Shown: positions 28,512 through 38,324 of the stretch, piece by piece | Layout: every line of letters begins with the position of its first letter | How positions within the stretch are numbered: the stretch's first letter is position 1 | From: DATAYA01 sp963754235 | GTDB lineage: Bacteria > Pseudomonadota > Alphaproteobacteria > Acetobacterales > Acetobacteraceae | Direction: 5' to 3' | DNA: 64,000 nucleotides | NCBI GenBank assembly: GCA_963754235.1 | Contig: CAVWFK010000013.1 | Location: 62,001 to 126,000 of the forward strand | Notes under the pieces: generated by a model | The model's database searches: none | Told to the model about the DNA's origin: nothing | What the model saw: only the letters and a program-made list of their open reading frames with translations | Translations under genes and position numbers: made by a program

Positions 28512-29697
28512 ATGGCTAACATCGATGTTTCTTGGTTGAAGACTGAATTATCTGCCCTTGCCAAGCATCGTAAACATCCAGATCCTCGCGGAGAGGGCCA
28601 TTCCGAACGGGAACTGGCCAGCCGACGCACCCACGCCAGGTCCCTCGAACAGTTTTTTACAAAAGCGGGAATTGATGTTGCGGAGCTTAACAAGATCCTT
28701 GCAAAGGATCAGTCCGAGCTGCGCCGAACATTAGACAGACCAAGGACTGAAGATAGACTAAGGAATGAGAAAGCCCCGTCTCCCTCGGCGAAAGACACTC
28801 TCCATCACGCAATTGCTAAGCGGCGCAAGACTTTAGAACATTTTGCGAATCGATCCACAAAACCCTCGACACCGTCCATTATAATATTAGACAAGCCATT
28901 CTTGATAGATAGCAGTTTTGCCAACCTAGACCAGTTTAAAGAAAGCCACATAGAGTCTTTAAACAGCTTTATTCGGTTCGATAATGTCGTGAGTCCCGGC
29001 GGCACGGCGCTCAATGCGCAAGGCCGATTTGCCACTTACAACGACTTTCATTTCTTTTTTATGTGGGAGAACGAGAGCGACCAGAATGCATTTGTGAATG
29101 TCGCGTCTTCGTTTATATTCAATGGACCTTGCGACGTCTGGGCTGCCCGGGGATTTCCCACTGGCGATTACGTCCGTCTGTCTCTTAGTGCCTCGCTGGA
29201 CCTATTTGAATGGTGGAATCAGCCACCTACTACACCTCTCTCCCAGGCCACGCAAATGCAAGCGGTTGCGGACATTAGAGCCCTAGGCGACTGGTTCCTC
29301 GGCAATCCGGTCAATCATGATGGAAAATATTTTTCATTGACCCCCATTGAACTCGGCTATAGCATTTTTTTAGTCCCACCAAAGGGTATTGCCATATTTA
29401 ACATGAACGTGATTTCTCAGCTCGAAATCGATCCTTTTGAGGGCGGTGGCGAGATCGGGAGCTCAGCTTCAGCCGAGTTCTCGAACGTTGACCTTGACCA
29501 TAAGGTTCTGTGTCCGTTTGTGCAACTCGAAATTCTTTGACTGCTGCGTGCCAGTGGTGAAGGTTGCGGAAGCGTCTAAGACGGTGCGCGGAATCCGATC
29601 CGTCTATATCAGCGAGGTCCAGGCCACGGTTGAAAACGACCAGGTCAAGTCCAGTCGGGCCACTGTAAAAGTGTCGTTCGTGCTTGAATCGAAGTAG
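28512..29697 (+). pseudogene. Hypothetical protein, probable +1 frameshift near the 3' end
   Basis: The first frame gives 342 residues (MANIDVSWLKTELSALAKHR...VQLEIL) and stops at 29,540. Removing one T from the TTT at 29,536-29,538 joins it to a frame reading DCCVPVVKVAEASKTVRG, ending KVSFVLESK at 29,697, for 394 residues in all. No signal peptide, transmembrane helix or known motif is seen; the N-terminal 110 residues are basic and helical, the rest beta-rich. It is clearly AT-richer than the chromosome, which points to transfer. A GGACGGGCC stretch before the ATG is a weak ribosome site. Confidence 0.6.
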
Positions 29698-29860
29698 GCT
29701 GTTCGGTTCCTTTGGCGGTTTGTGCGGCATCGACGGCGGCTTGGCCCCAGGCGGGTCGGACATTGGCGAGATCAGGCCGACAAGAGGCACTTGGCCGCCA
29801 TCACGTGGCCCATGACTGGCTGGAGTCGAGGGTCGACGCTGTGCCCGCTCAACACATCTG

Positions 29861-31136
29861 ATGACCGCGAGCTCCGCCCTCGCTCAATTGCGGCTAGCGA
29901 CCACCCAAAAGAGTTTCACACGTCGGCCAAATCCGACACTACTGGTGCCGCTGCTCTCTTTCCTAATCTTCGCAGCTATTGCTCTGCACCTGATAGTGAT
30001 CACCCCCTTTCCGGCCCCTGATGAGCTCCAGCATGTCTCTTATGCCGCTTACCTTCAGCAGACGGGTCACCTGCTGCCGCACTTCGAGGAGCAGAAGACG
30101 CTCGCGGTCGGAGACTTTAGCCGCTGGGCGGAACGGTCGAATTACCTTGGGCACCCCTCGCCCTTCTATCTCCTGATTGGGCTTGTTCTCGATCGCACGT
30201 TGCCCCCGGCTGTGGCCGTGATGCTGCCACGGCTGGTCTCGGGCCTCGTGCTAGGGTTCGGCGTAGCCCTCGCGCTCTGGGCAGGATTTCGATCGTTCCA
30301 ACGAGACTTCCCGGCGTTGCTGATCTTCTGCCTCGCGCTTGCGCTCTGCCCCGAACTCCCTGTCCATTTCGCGACAAGTCACGAACAAGTCCCTCGCCGT
30401 GCTGGGCGGAGCGCTCGCTTATTGGGCCGTCAGCTCGCCCGGACGACGCTGGTCTGCACCCGTCGCCGCTTTGGGGCTTCTTCTGGCGTTCTGGGCCAAA
30501 CTTAACGCGGGCCTCAGCGTCGCCGTGCTGCTGGCCGTTGTTTTTTTGCTGCAGAGGCAAATCAGACCGCGGTGGCTACTCTTTCACGCCCTGGGTGGCC
30601 TAGTCGGCGTCGTTCCTTATCTCCTCATGCTCCGCACCTATGGGGCCCTCGTTCCTGTCACGGCCGAGAGCGTCGGGAATGTCGCCCACTTGAATAGCTT
30701 CGGCGGCTACGTGCCGGCCTTTCTGCTGAACCTCGGCTACACAGGCTACACATGGGGATTTAGCCGAACGGGCCAGTGGCCCATTGCGAACGTAACCGAC
30801 ATCCTGACAGTCCTCGCGTTCTGGGCCATGATGGGCTGCACGGTTGTGGGCGCCTGGTTCGCCCGAGAACGCCTACCCGGCGCGCGACCGGTGCTCGCCA
30901 TGGCGGCGCCGCTCGCGTTCGCCGCCGTCCTGCCCGTCCATTTCTGGTTTTCAGCCACCGATCTCAGCTACAGTCTTCCCGCCGCCTCATTCCGGTACGA
31001 CTTGCCGCTCTGGCCTGCGCTTGCACACACGATGGCTTACGCCGTCATGGCAGCGCCCAAGGTCGTATATCGGGCCGCGCTTATCGCGATCGGAGCTTTC
31101 GCCCTAGGGTTCGGCTGGGGGTGCAGGGGCTTCTGA
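29861..31136 (+). pseudogene. DUF2142-like polytopic membrane protein, +1 frameshift
   Basis: A 424-residue membrane protein when one T is removed from TTT at 30,367-30,369. Frame 1 carries the signature loop FPAPDELQHVSYAAYLQQTG (acidic Asp-Glu-x-x-His) after the first helix. Frame 2 continues with QVTNKSLAVLGGALAYWA and about seven more helices to FGWGCRGF. The loop and topology resemble DUF2142 GT-C-like proteins, thought to use lipid-linked sugars at the membrane. With the protein at 25,294 it makes a pair of GT-C-like genes in the cargo. Confidence 0.65.
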
Positions 31137-31280
31137 CTTGTCGGGCGACAGATAACAAAATGTCAGCGAGCAATTGCTGTGGCGTGGCGCTGGCGGGGGG
31201 AAGGGCGGCCCCGACGCGAGCTATGGCGCTGCTGGGCGTGTTCTGGCGGCCCTGAGGGCGGCCTCGTCTCTGCCCCTCAG

Positions 31281-31496
31281 CTAGCGATGAAGAACTGTTC
31301 CCAACCGGGCCGGGATCACACCGAGACAGAGCTCGCCGGTGATGGTGTTGATGACCGCAAGCTGCGCCTGGCCGGATGCTGCCGGCGCCCAAGTTGTGAC
31401 GATATCAGCTTGGACCGCAGCCTGGAGCGAACCTTGCAACCCTGAGACTGCGACGCTGATAAGCACAGTCGCGATGAAAAAACCTCGGCGGTCCAT
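31281..31496 (-). CDS. Small putative exported protein
   Basis: A 71-residue frame opening MDRRGFFIATVLISVAVSGL, a plausible signal peptide, then a short soluble tail with one cysteine. No homologue recognised. Confidence 0.35.
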   Translation of the reverse strand: MDRRGFFIATVLISVAVSGLQGSLQAAVQADIVTTWAPAASGQAQLAVINTITGELCLGVIPARLGTVLHR

Positions 31497-31590
31497 GGCT
31501 TTCTCCCGAATTACCAGGGCGATCATAGCGGGTGCGAAGTAGCCAGAGCGTGAACAGGGATGTAGAAACGCTGCCCAACGGCTCATGCCG

Positions 31591-31884
31591 TCAGGCGCTC
31601 ACCTGGGGAAAATTCGGCCGGCACTTCTGGGGAGTATTCAGCCGGCACTCACACTTGGGCGCCTGAGCAGCTTCATCCCCGAGCAAGTCGCGCGCGATAG
31701 ACCAGCCGAGCAGTTCGTTGTGGTTCGTCCATTGCGGGCCCAGCGCCGCCGCTTTCGCCAGCCGCCGCCACGCCTCGGGCAGGCCGCCGTACCGCCCTCT
31801 GCCGCCCCGGCCGGGGAGGACGTGCGCGCCAACCGTGCGCGGGCCGAGGCCGGCCAGGATTGCAAGGGTTCGCGCGCGCGTCAT
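31591..31884 (-). CDS. Hypothetical protein of the island core module
   Basis: A 97-residue frame, MTRARTLAILAGLGPRTVGA, with LPEAWRRLAKAAALGP in the middle and a Cys-containing tail. It follows the terminase-like and small helical genes on the same strand. Function unknown. Confidence 0.35.
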   Translation of the reverse strand: MTRARTLAILAGLGPRTVGAHVLPGRGGRGRYGGLPEAWRRLAKAAALGPQWTNHNELLGWSIARDLLGDEAAQAPKCECRLNTPQKCRPNFPQVSA

Positions 31885-31933
31885 CGTTTCATGACCCTCG
31901 GCGTTACGCGCAACCAACGGTGATCTTGCCGGG

Positions 31934-32215
31934 TTACGGAAGCATTTTGTCGAGCAGTCGCCCGAGTGCCCTGGCGATCGCATCGCGGTCATGCCGGGCG
32001 GCATCGGGTAGCAGCCCAAGACGCATCAGTTCGGCGACCTCGCTCTCGCGTATCTGGAACGCGATCACGCGCAGCCCGTCCCGCTGCCGGGCGCGGGAGA
32101 GCCGCATCCTGGCGGCGGAGGCGGCCCGGTGCGCGTCACGCCGATCGGGCGCGTCGTGCGGTAGAGCCTGCACCGAGATGCCCTGGCCGCCATCGTCATC
32201 GGTGACGTCACGCAC
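31934..32215 (-). CDS. Hypothetical helical protein following the terminase-like gene
   Basis: A 93-residue protein with RMRLSRARQRDGLRVIAFQI, then SEVAELMRLGLLPDAARHD and a terminal helix. Proteins of this pattern (Arg-rich start, then V-x-x-IREsEV) are common in alphaproteobacterial islands and have no known role. It overlaps the upstream gene by eight bases, so it is co-transcribed. Confidence 0.5.
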   Translation of the reverse strand: MRDVTDDDGGQGISVQALPHDAPDRRDAHRAASAARMRLSRARQRDGLRVIAFQIRESEVAELMRLGLLPDAARHDRDAIARALGRLLDKMLP

Positions 32216-32744
32216 TCCGGCCTTCCCCGTTCATTGCCTCGCCGCCGCTGGCCTTCATCCGTATCGCCTTAGCCCGAAGCCGCAAGATGACCTCATTGGC
32301 GTCCCGCAACTCGCGCAGGTCGTCGGCGCCCAGCACCGCCCACCAGTCGCCCGACGCGGACTGGTCCTCAATTGCGGGCGTGAACGGGTCAGGCCGGTCG
32401 CCGTAGAGCCGTGGCAGATGCTTGGCGACCACCCATTTGCGAGTGTCGATCTGCAGCCGCGCCTTGGTAACCGCGCCCGGCTCGGCCTCAACCGTGTCCG
32501 CCAGCTCGATCAGCTCCTCAACCCATCCCAGCGCCTGCATCTCGCGCGCCTGGGCGTGCATCTGGCGAAACTCGGGATTGTCACGGGTCCAAGTCCAAAC
32601 CGTCCGTCGGTCGGGCATCCCCGGCGACTTGCTGATTTGCGTCAGCATCTCGCCGGCAGCAATCCGATTGCAAACAGCGATCGCCACACCGGCGGCGTAG
32701 GGCGCACCCGGCTTCGCCGAGCGGTTTCGGGGCGGGTTGACCAT
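32208..32744 (-). CDS. Small terminase subunit-like DNA-binding protein
   Basis: A 178-residue protein. Its N-terminal helix-turn-helix (AVCNRIAAGEMLTQI, MPDRRTVWTWTRDNPEFR) and following REMQALGWVEELIELADTVE and KARLQIDTRKWVVAKHLP match the layout of Sf6-type phage small terminases, which recognise pac sites for genome packaging. No large terminase is present, the situation typical of phage satellites that redirect a helper's packaging machine. A co-oriented operon follows. The frame is open upstream into degenerate sequence, so the ATG at 32,744 is chosen at the domain boundary. Confidence 0.7.
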   Translation of the reverse strand: MVNPPRNRSAKPGAPYAAGVAIAVCNRIAAGEMLTQISKSPGMPDRRTVWTWTRDNPEFRQMHAQAREMQALGWVEELIELADTVEAEPGAVTKARLQIDTRKWVVAKHLPRLYGDRPDPFTPAIEDQSASGDWWAVLGADDLRELRDANEVILRLRAKAIRMKASGGEAMNGEGRSA

Positions 32745-33792
32745 GCGGTTAACAATGCCCTCGCGCGCGTGCGCGCGTGTGTGTCCAACAATCCGCCTCT
32801 GCTGCCCGTCGGGGGCGCGCGCAGGGCTTAATACTCCCCGTAGTGACCCCTCGGCCACGGAACGAAGGGAATCATCCTCAATCGTGCAATCCCCGCGTCG
32901 TCGAATGTGAAGGGGAATGATCCCCAGATCAGAGCGTCGGCGACAAAAGCAAGCAGGAATCCCGAGGATCAGAAGCACCGAATAGCGCCACGGCTGTCTC
33001 GTTTCAGCGAGGAGCGCGACAGACCATAGGCCAAGAACCGGCCCAACAACTGAAGCCGAAATCACACCAAGACAGAAGGCGGTGGACGGCGAGAGCAAGC
33101 CACCCCACGACCAGCGTTGCGCCGCGCTGCGCGGCCATGAGAGCGGGGTGAGGAGCGCCGCCTTCTCGCCCGACGGCGCCCGCATCGTCACCGCCTCCGA
33201 CGACGGCATGGCGTGGGTGACGGCGTTCACGTCCGGATCTCGCGTACCGCACCGGCCGGCCAGGATCGCGGCGCCGGATGGCACCTTGAGCAGCGTCAGC
33301 CGGTGGGCGCCGCGGCCTCGCACCACCGGGCGAGAGGATCGCCTTCGCATCGGCCCAGCTTGGCGGGCGCAGCGGCTCGGCTTGTAGCAGCCGCTGGACG
33401 CGCGCCCGACGTCGCTCCGGTAGCTCGGGGCCGGCGCCTCGGCGAGCGGCCGGACGGCCTCGGCCCGCTCGGTTTCGTCCGCCGGCCCGGCGGCCACGGC
33501 AGCGGCGCCGCGCTCAGCGGCAGCCAAAAGGGCCTCGGCAAGTGTCCCGCTCGGCCGCGAAACGAGCGCTGCGAGCGGGACAGTCGTTTTCGGTTCGGTT
33601 GCGCCACTGTCCCGCCCACTGTCCAGCCGCCTGTCCCGCTCCAAAACACGGCGCGCTAGAAAGGCTTTCAGGCTTGGTGTCCCGCTCTCTGTCCCGGCCA
33701 CCGTCCCGCCGGGTCTTGTTACGAACGTGGGCTGTCCCGGTGTCCCGCTGCCAGGGAGCGGGACAGCGGGACAGTGCGGTTCCGCAACCATC
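32745..33792 (-). pseudogene. Degenerate region: broken reverse-strand gene and unrelated fragments
   Basis: From 33,791 the reverse strand codes for a plausible start (PGGTVAGTESGTPSLKAFLA, then LAEALLAAAERGAAAVAAGP). From about 33,410 the sensible reading moves between frames (RVQRLLQAEPLRPPSWADAK). Around 33,121-33,210 a WD40 fragment interrupts on the other strand, and 32,880-33,110 encodes a hydrophobic relic (GVISASVVGPVLGLWSVALL). A short alternating (CG/TG)n tract lies near 32,760-32,785. No intact gene is supported. Confidence 0.45.
33121..33210 (+). pseudogene. WD40-repeat fragment
   Basis: ALRGHESGVRSAAFSPDGAR followed by IVTASDD is one unmistakable WD40 blade. It has no start, no further blades and lies opposite the island operon, so it is a displaced gene fragment. 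Confidence 0.65.
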
Positions 33793-35687
33793 TCAGCCCT
33801 CGCCCTTGCCGGGCGGCAGCGGCTCCGAGGTGCGCGCCTTCGCCAGCATTCGTTCCACCCGGCCCTTGGAGAAGCCGGTTTCCGCGGCGATGTCCCTGAT
33901 GCTCAGCCCGTCCTTATGCAGGGCCACCACCCGCGCCATGTCGGCATCGGCTAGGTCGCGCATGGTCCAGCCGGACGCGCCAAGCGCGGCCTCGAAGGGC
34001 TTGGCGTCCTCGCCGTGGAAGCCGCGTGCCTTCTCGTAATGCACCTGGAAGCGGGCGCCTTCGTCGGGCTGGTAGTCATCCGACCGGCGCAGCGCGAGCA
34101 CCGTATCCAACACGTCCTCGCGGCGCGACGTGCCGCGCTGCTGCCCGCCCTTGCCGGCATGGTGGACGAACACTACGGAGCGGCCGGCGCGGCGCTGGCG
34201 CAGCGCCCAATCCTGGACTGGCAACCAGCTCTCCGCCTCGTTCTCACGCCCGCCGAGTACCAGGCTGCTGATATTGTCGGCCAGGATCACCTCGGCCTCG
34301 CCGATGGCGTCCTCAAGCCGCGGCCAGTCGGCCGCGTCCGACAAATCCAGCCCGTCCTCTTGCTGGTCGAGCGCAAGCAACCGCAGATAGTCGGGCGCGG
34401 GTGGTTCGGCTACTGCCGCATCCACGATCTCGGCCAGGCGCGATTGCAGCACCTCGGCCGGCATTTCGCCGTCCAGGATCAGCACGCGGCGCGGCTGTGG
34501 CGCGTGCCAGCGCAGGAAAGTGCCGCCTGTGGCGACGGCATGGGCAGCGCGGAGTGCGACATGCGTCTTGCCGATGCCGCGCGGGCCATACAGCATCGCC
34601 AGGCCCTTGGTCGGTAACCACGGCGCCAGCACCATTTCGCGCGGCGGAAATTCGCGCGTCAGCAGCTCGTTCAGGGTGAGCACCTGGAACGCTGACGGAT
34701 TGGCGCTCGCCGCGGCTGCCGTCCCGCCCGGCGCGTTGTTCTGCACCTCGTTCCAAATCCGCTCGAATTGCCGCTCGCCCTCGGCCGCCTGCTTTTCGCT
34801 CGCCCATTCCTTCGTTGCCGGGCAGGCGAGCAGCGCCGCCTTCATGTCGGCATAGGACCAGCCGGCGCGAGCCACGGCGCAGCCGAGTCCCATTGGGCCC
34901 TCGGATCGGCTGCCGCCGCGCATGGTGGTCGCGTGGCGCAGCGCAGTATCTACGGCTCGATTAGATCGTGCGGCGCGATCGAGCCGGGCCAGTATGTCAT
35001 CGGTGCCGGACGATGTCGATGACGATGATGATGATGATGCGGCTTGCTGCCGCTGCTGCTGCACCGCCTTGCCGGCGAAAGCCGGCCCCGCCTGCTCGAT
35101 CAACCATTGCAAGGTTTCGAGCGGCACGACGCGCAGCTCGGGCGGGAAATCTTCAAGCCGCTGCCATGTGACGGCAAAGTAGCAATTCGAGATATGCAGC
35201 TCGATCGCCGGCGGATGCTCGGCGCCGTTGGCGCGTTTCCACGCTCGCCCGTGCTGCGCGCCCATGAACGCGCGCAGCTCGGAGATGTCGGCGGGATCAA
35301 CCTGAAAGAACGCCTTCACGCCCCGCGCGAGGGCGAAATCTCCGAATAGGTATCGAGCCGGCGCAGCACCTCTGCCGCCCACGGCGCGATCTCGCCCGCG
35401 GTCGGATCGCGGCAGCTATCGAGATCGACGCCAGCCAGCGATGCATCGCCACATGGGCCGAGCATCAGGCCGACGCCGCCACCTTCGCCGTTGATGATTT
35501 GCCGGCCCACGTTCGCCGCCTCGGCGCGGGTGCGCCAGGTCGCGGGATTATCGGCCTCGGCGCAGCGATCCGGAGCGAAGTAGGGAATTTTCGTCTTTTT
35601 CCCGTTGCGCGCCTCGGCCCGCCACCCAACCCACTGTGGACGGTCCACCAGGTCCATAAGCATGATTGGCCGCATGGATGTCTCCAT
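33793..35687 (-). pseudogene. Primase-polymerase/RepA-like helicase of the island, -1 frameshift
   Basis: A 631-residue replication protein if one base is restored near 35,320-35,335. The N-terminal frame (35,687 to 35,316) is PQWVGWRAEARNGKKTKIPY, LAGVDLDSC and YSEISPSR, as in island primases. The second frame resumes at GVKAFFQVDPADISEL, passes a poly-Ser linker (coded near 35,015-35,040) and a RecA-like domain: Walker A GPRGIGKTH, RRVLILDGEMPAEVL, ILADNISSL and VVFVHHAGKGG. A C-terminal HTH (IRDIAAETGFSKGRVERML) ends it. Such fusions replicate satellites and islands from their own origin. The two frames might also be separate coupled proteins. Confidence 0.72.
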
Positions 35688-35786
35688 GCCGGCGTTCGCG
35701 CTGGCCCGCCGATCCCGCGCGTGCTATCTTCCAGCCGTAGCCGCTGAAATTGCACGCGCCGGCCGGGCGTCCCAGCTCGGCCGGTT

Positions 35787-36041
35787 TCAGTTTGCGGGCG
35801 TGTCGGCTTCCGAGGTACTGCATCGCGGCGGGCTCAAGCGTGACTCTGCCCAGGCGAGCGCATCGCCCCAGCGCGACAGCGCACGCGGGCCGAATTTGCG
35901 AAACGGCGGTCCACCGCCCCGTGTCGCCTTCGTGCTCAAGGTGCGATCTGTGATCGGGAACCCGGCTTTGGTTAGGTCGTCCGCAGTCTGTTTCCGGCTC
36001 AGCAGCGCGTCCGGTTCGTGAATTTGCATTCTCAACGCCAT
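35787..36041 (-). CDS. Small helix-turn-helix protein, excisionase/regulator-like
   Basis: An 84-residue protein: LLSRKQTADDLTKAGFPITD forms a winged-helix start, followed by TLSTKATRGGGPPFRKFGPR and a helix DALAWAESRLS. The GGGPPFxKFG wing is typical of MerR/excisionase-like DNA-binding proteins in islands. It is expected to control integrase direction or the replication gene downstream. It overlaps the end of the upstream gene by ten bases. Confidence 0.7.
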   Translation of the reverse strand: MALRMQIHEPDALLSRKQTADDLTKAGFPITDRTLSTKATRGGGPPFRKFGPRALSRWGDALAWAESRLSPPRCSTSEADTPAN

Positions 36042-36766
36042 TCGGTTGCGCGCAAGCGCGCCGTTGCGATGGCGTAGTCAGCTAGTGCGCTTCGCCCGGC
36101 GGCGCATCGGTGACAATTCAGGTTCACGATTGTCACCGTGACAAGCCGGCCGGGGAAATGTCCCCTGCAAGACCGGCGCCGCAGCTCATGGCGCCGGAAG
36201 TGCGCGGCTTCGCGTTGCAAGAACTTTGCGACCGCGCCGACGCTCGGCCGCTCGCCGGTAATGTGCGGCACGACGGCGGCCACGTAGCGGGCTACTGGCC
36301 CATCGTTGGAGAGTTGGAGCACTATGCCGGGGTTCGCGGCTTCCATTGCGTCCCGGAATTGCCCCGCTAGCGACCAGGCGAAGTCCTGCCAGCGGCCGAG
36401 CGGAACGATTGGACAAATCCCGACGCGCCAGGTTTCCCACGCGCCCGCCAGAAAGTCCTGCGCCGTCACGATTTGCCGCAGCACGAGGGCAACATCCTCC
36501 GGGTGCTCGCCGTTCGCACGGTAGGACGCCGCGATGCGCCGCATGTGCTCGATCTCGCCGGGCAGCAGCCCGCGCAATTTGTCGATTGCGCTCCGCAACT
36601 GCTGCCGTCGCGCGTCGCGGGCGCAAAGCTCGCGGTATCCGGCCAGGTTCCGGGCGAGCTTATCGCAGTTCGACGGCGGAAGGTGCGAGCCGCGTACCAC
36701 CCGTTCGCGCTCGAGCAGCGCGCGCAGCCATGCGCCAGTGAGTTCCGCGGGCGGGTCGGATGTCAT
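36032..36766 (-). CDS. Hypothetical island protein
   Basis: A 244-residue, mainly helical protein: LTGAWLRALLERERVVRGSH at the start, LRGLLPGEIEHMRRIAASYR in the middle and a His/Cys-containing tail (NLNCHRCAAGRS) that could bind metal. Not recognised. Position between integrase and HTH gene suggests a role in the island's own regulation or replication. Confidence 0.6.
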   Translation of the reverse strand: MTSDPPAELTGAWLRALLERERVVRGSHLPPSNCDKLARNLAGYRELCARDARRQQLRSAIDKLRGLLPGEIEHMRRIAASYRANGEHPEDVALVLRQIVTAQDFLAGAWETWRVGICPIVPLGRWQDFAWSLAGQFRDAMEAANPGIVLQLSNDGPVARYVAAVVPHITGERPSVGAVAKFLQREAAHFRRHELRRRSCRGHFPGRLVTVTIVNLNCHRCAAGRSALADYAIATARLRATEWR

Positions 36767-36885
36767 CGCGCCTCCGATGCGCGTGCTCCGATAGTGAGTG
36801 GGGCGCGGCGGCCCGGTCGGAGCCCGGGTGTTCGGGGATCAGCCTAGCCACGCCGAGTCGCGAGTATACCAGATTCAGCGGCAGT

Positions 36886-38157
36886 TCAGGCGCGTTGCAG
36901 CTCGATCACCTCGGCGCTCGGTGCCTCGCCCATCAGCTCGGCGATGCGCCGCGCCACAGCATCCGCCACGGCGAGCAGCACGGCATCGGCGGAATGGACG
37001 TAACGCGAGGTGACCGAGTGCCCCTTGTGGCCGACCAGGGCGGCAATAGTCGGCTCGGAATAGCCGAGGTCCGCCGCCGTGCTCGCGAGCGAATGCCTCA
37101 ACACATGCGGGCTCACGTCCCCCGGCAACTCGCCCAGTTTGGCGATGCGGGTCCAAATCTTGCGGAAGCCGCTCATGCGCCCTTCGCCGCGGGTCGGTGG
37201 GAAAACCAGCCCTTCGCCCACGCGCGGCAACGCGCGCAGCACATCGCACGCGCCATCCGCCAGAGGGCGCAGGCTGGCGCCGGTCTTGGTATCGGCCAGG
37301 CGCGCGGTGCGGCGGGCCAGGTCAATATCCGCCCAGCGCAGCCCCAGCGCCTCGCCCGAGCGCCAGCCGGTCAGCGCGAGGAAGCGCACGGCCGCGATCG
37401 CGGCAGGCCAGATCCCGGCGGCCTCGGCTCGGCGCAGCGCCGTTCCGAGGGCGGCGTATTCGTTGTCCGAAAGCCGGCGTTCGCGCTTCCGATCCGCGAA
37501 GCGCGCGATGCCATGCGCCGGGTTGTCCGCCCGCAGCCCGGCGCGCAGGGCATAGGTGAAAATCCCGCCCAACAGCCCGACCGCACGCGATGCCGCCATT
37601 TGCCCGCCGCGGACTAGGGATAGACCGCGCGGCTTGGTTTTGCGCCGGTTGACGGTCCGGCCCTCGGCCACGGCGTGCATGAATGCTTCGATATCGCGGA
37701 GCGTCACCGCGGCCGCGGGCAGGGCGCCAAGCAGCGGCTTGATGTGTCCTTCGACGCGCCCGCGGTCCAACTCCAGCGTGCTCGCCTTCTTCGGCTTGCG
37801 GGAGCGCGAGAGAACCCGCCCAGCCGCAGCGTCAGCGAGGTAGCGATCGCATAGCTCGGCCACGGTCACGGCCTTGCGCCTGGCTTGCTTCTCGGCCGCG
37901 GGATCGGTGCCCTTCACCTTCTCGCCGAGCAGCCGGCGGGCTTCCTCGCGCGCCGTCTCGGGCGTCCACGGCGCGCCGTGGCGGCCAATCGTGTGCCAAC
38001 GCTGGCGCCCCTCGGGCGTGCGGTAGAACAGGACGTAGGACACTGCTTCGCCCTTCTGGCGGCGGGCATGGAAGCCCGGCACAGCGGTATCCCATAGCTG
38101 CTGGCCTGGCTTCAGCGCCCGCACCTCGCGCAGTCCGATCCGCTTTCGCCCCGCCAT
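36886..38157 (-). CDS. int: Tyrosine-type site-specific integrase
   Basis: A 423-residue tyrosine recombinase that integrates and excises the element at tRNA-Gly. It has an N-terminal arm-binding DUF4102-like part (TAVPGFHARRQKGEAVSYVL), a core-binding domain, and a catalytic domain with Arg266 (ALTGWRSGEALGLRW), His351 and Arg354 (HVLRHSLAST), His377 (LVGHKGHS) and the nucleophile Tyr386 (VTSRYVHS). All active-site residues are present. It is transcribed inward, with its promoter region lying among the arm-type repeats next to the right core. Confidence 0.95.
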   Translation of the reverse strand: MAGRKRIGLREVRALKPGQQLWDTAVPGFHARRQKGEAVSYVLFYRTPEGRQRWHTIGRHGAPWTPETAREEARRLLGEKVKGTDPAAEKQARRKAVTVAELCDRYLADAAAGRVLSRSRKPKKASTLELDRGRVEGHIKPLLGALPAAAVTLRDIEAFMHAVAEGRTVNRRKTKPRGLSLVRGGQMAASRAVGLLGGIFTYALRAGLRADNPAHGIARFADRKRERRLSDNEYAALGTALRRAEAAGIWPAAIAAVRFLALTGWRSGEALGLRWADIDLARRTARLADTKTGASLRPLADGACDVLRALPRVGEGLVFPPTRGEGRMSGFRKIWTRIAKLGELPGDVSPHVLRHSLASTAADLGYSEPTIAALVGHKGHSVTSRYVHSADAVLLAVADAVARRIAELMGEAPSAEVIELQRA

Positions 38158-38189
38158 CGTTGCCCCCCGCTTTGCTTACTAGGCGGCCC

Positions 38190-38252
38190 TAGCAAGCACA
38201 AAGCAAGCAGGTTTGCGCAAATCCTAGCAAGCGCCGGCGTCAGGTAGCAAAC
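38190..38252 (+). repeat. Right arm-type integrase sites candidate
   Basis: TAGCAAGC-ACA-AAGCAAGC at 38,190-38,208, then TAGCAAGC at 38,225 and TAGCAAAC at 38,245. The first pair repeats the left-end site with the same 11-base period. Confidence 0.6.
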
Positions 38253-38324
38253 GAAATATGACGGCAGGAGCAGGATTCTGGCGAGCGTTGCAAAGTCGCA
38301 CAAACCGCCGCAAGCCATAGGACA

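Noticed and set aside
32755..32790. Alternating CG/TG tract as a CRISPR or regulatory array
   Set aside because: It is a short simple-sequence tract without spaced repeats. No CRISPR array was seen anywhere.
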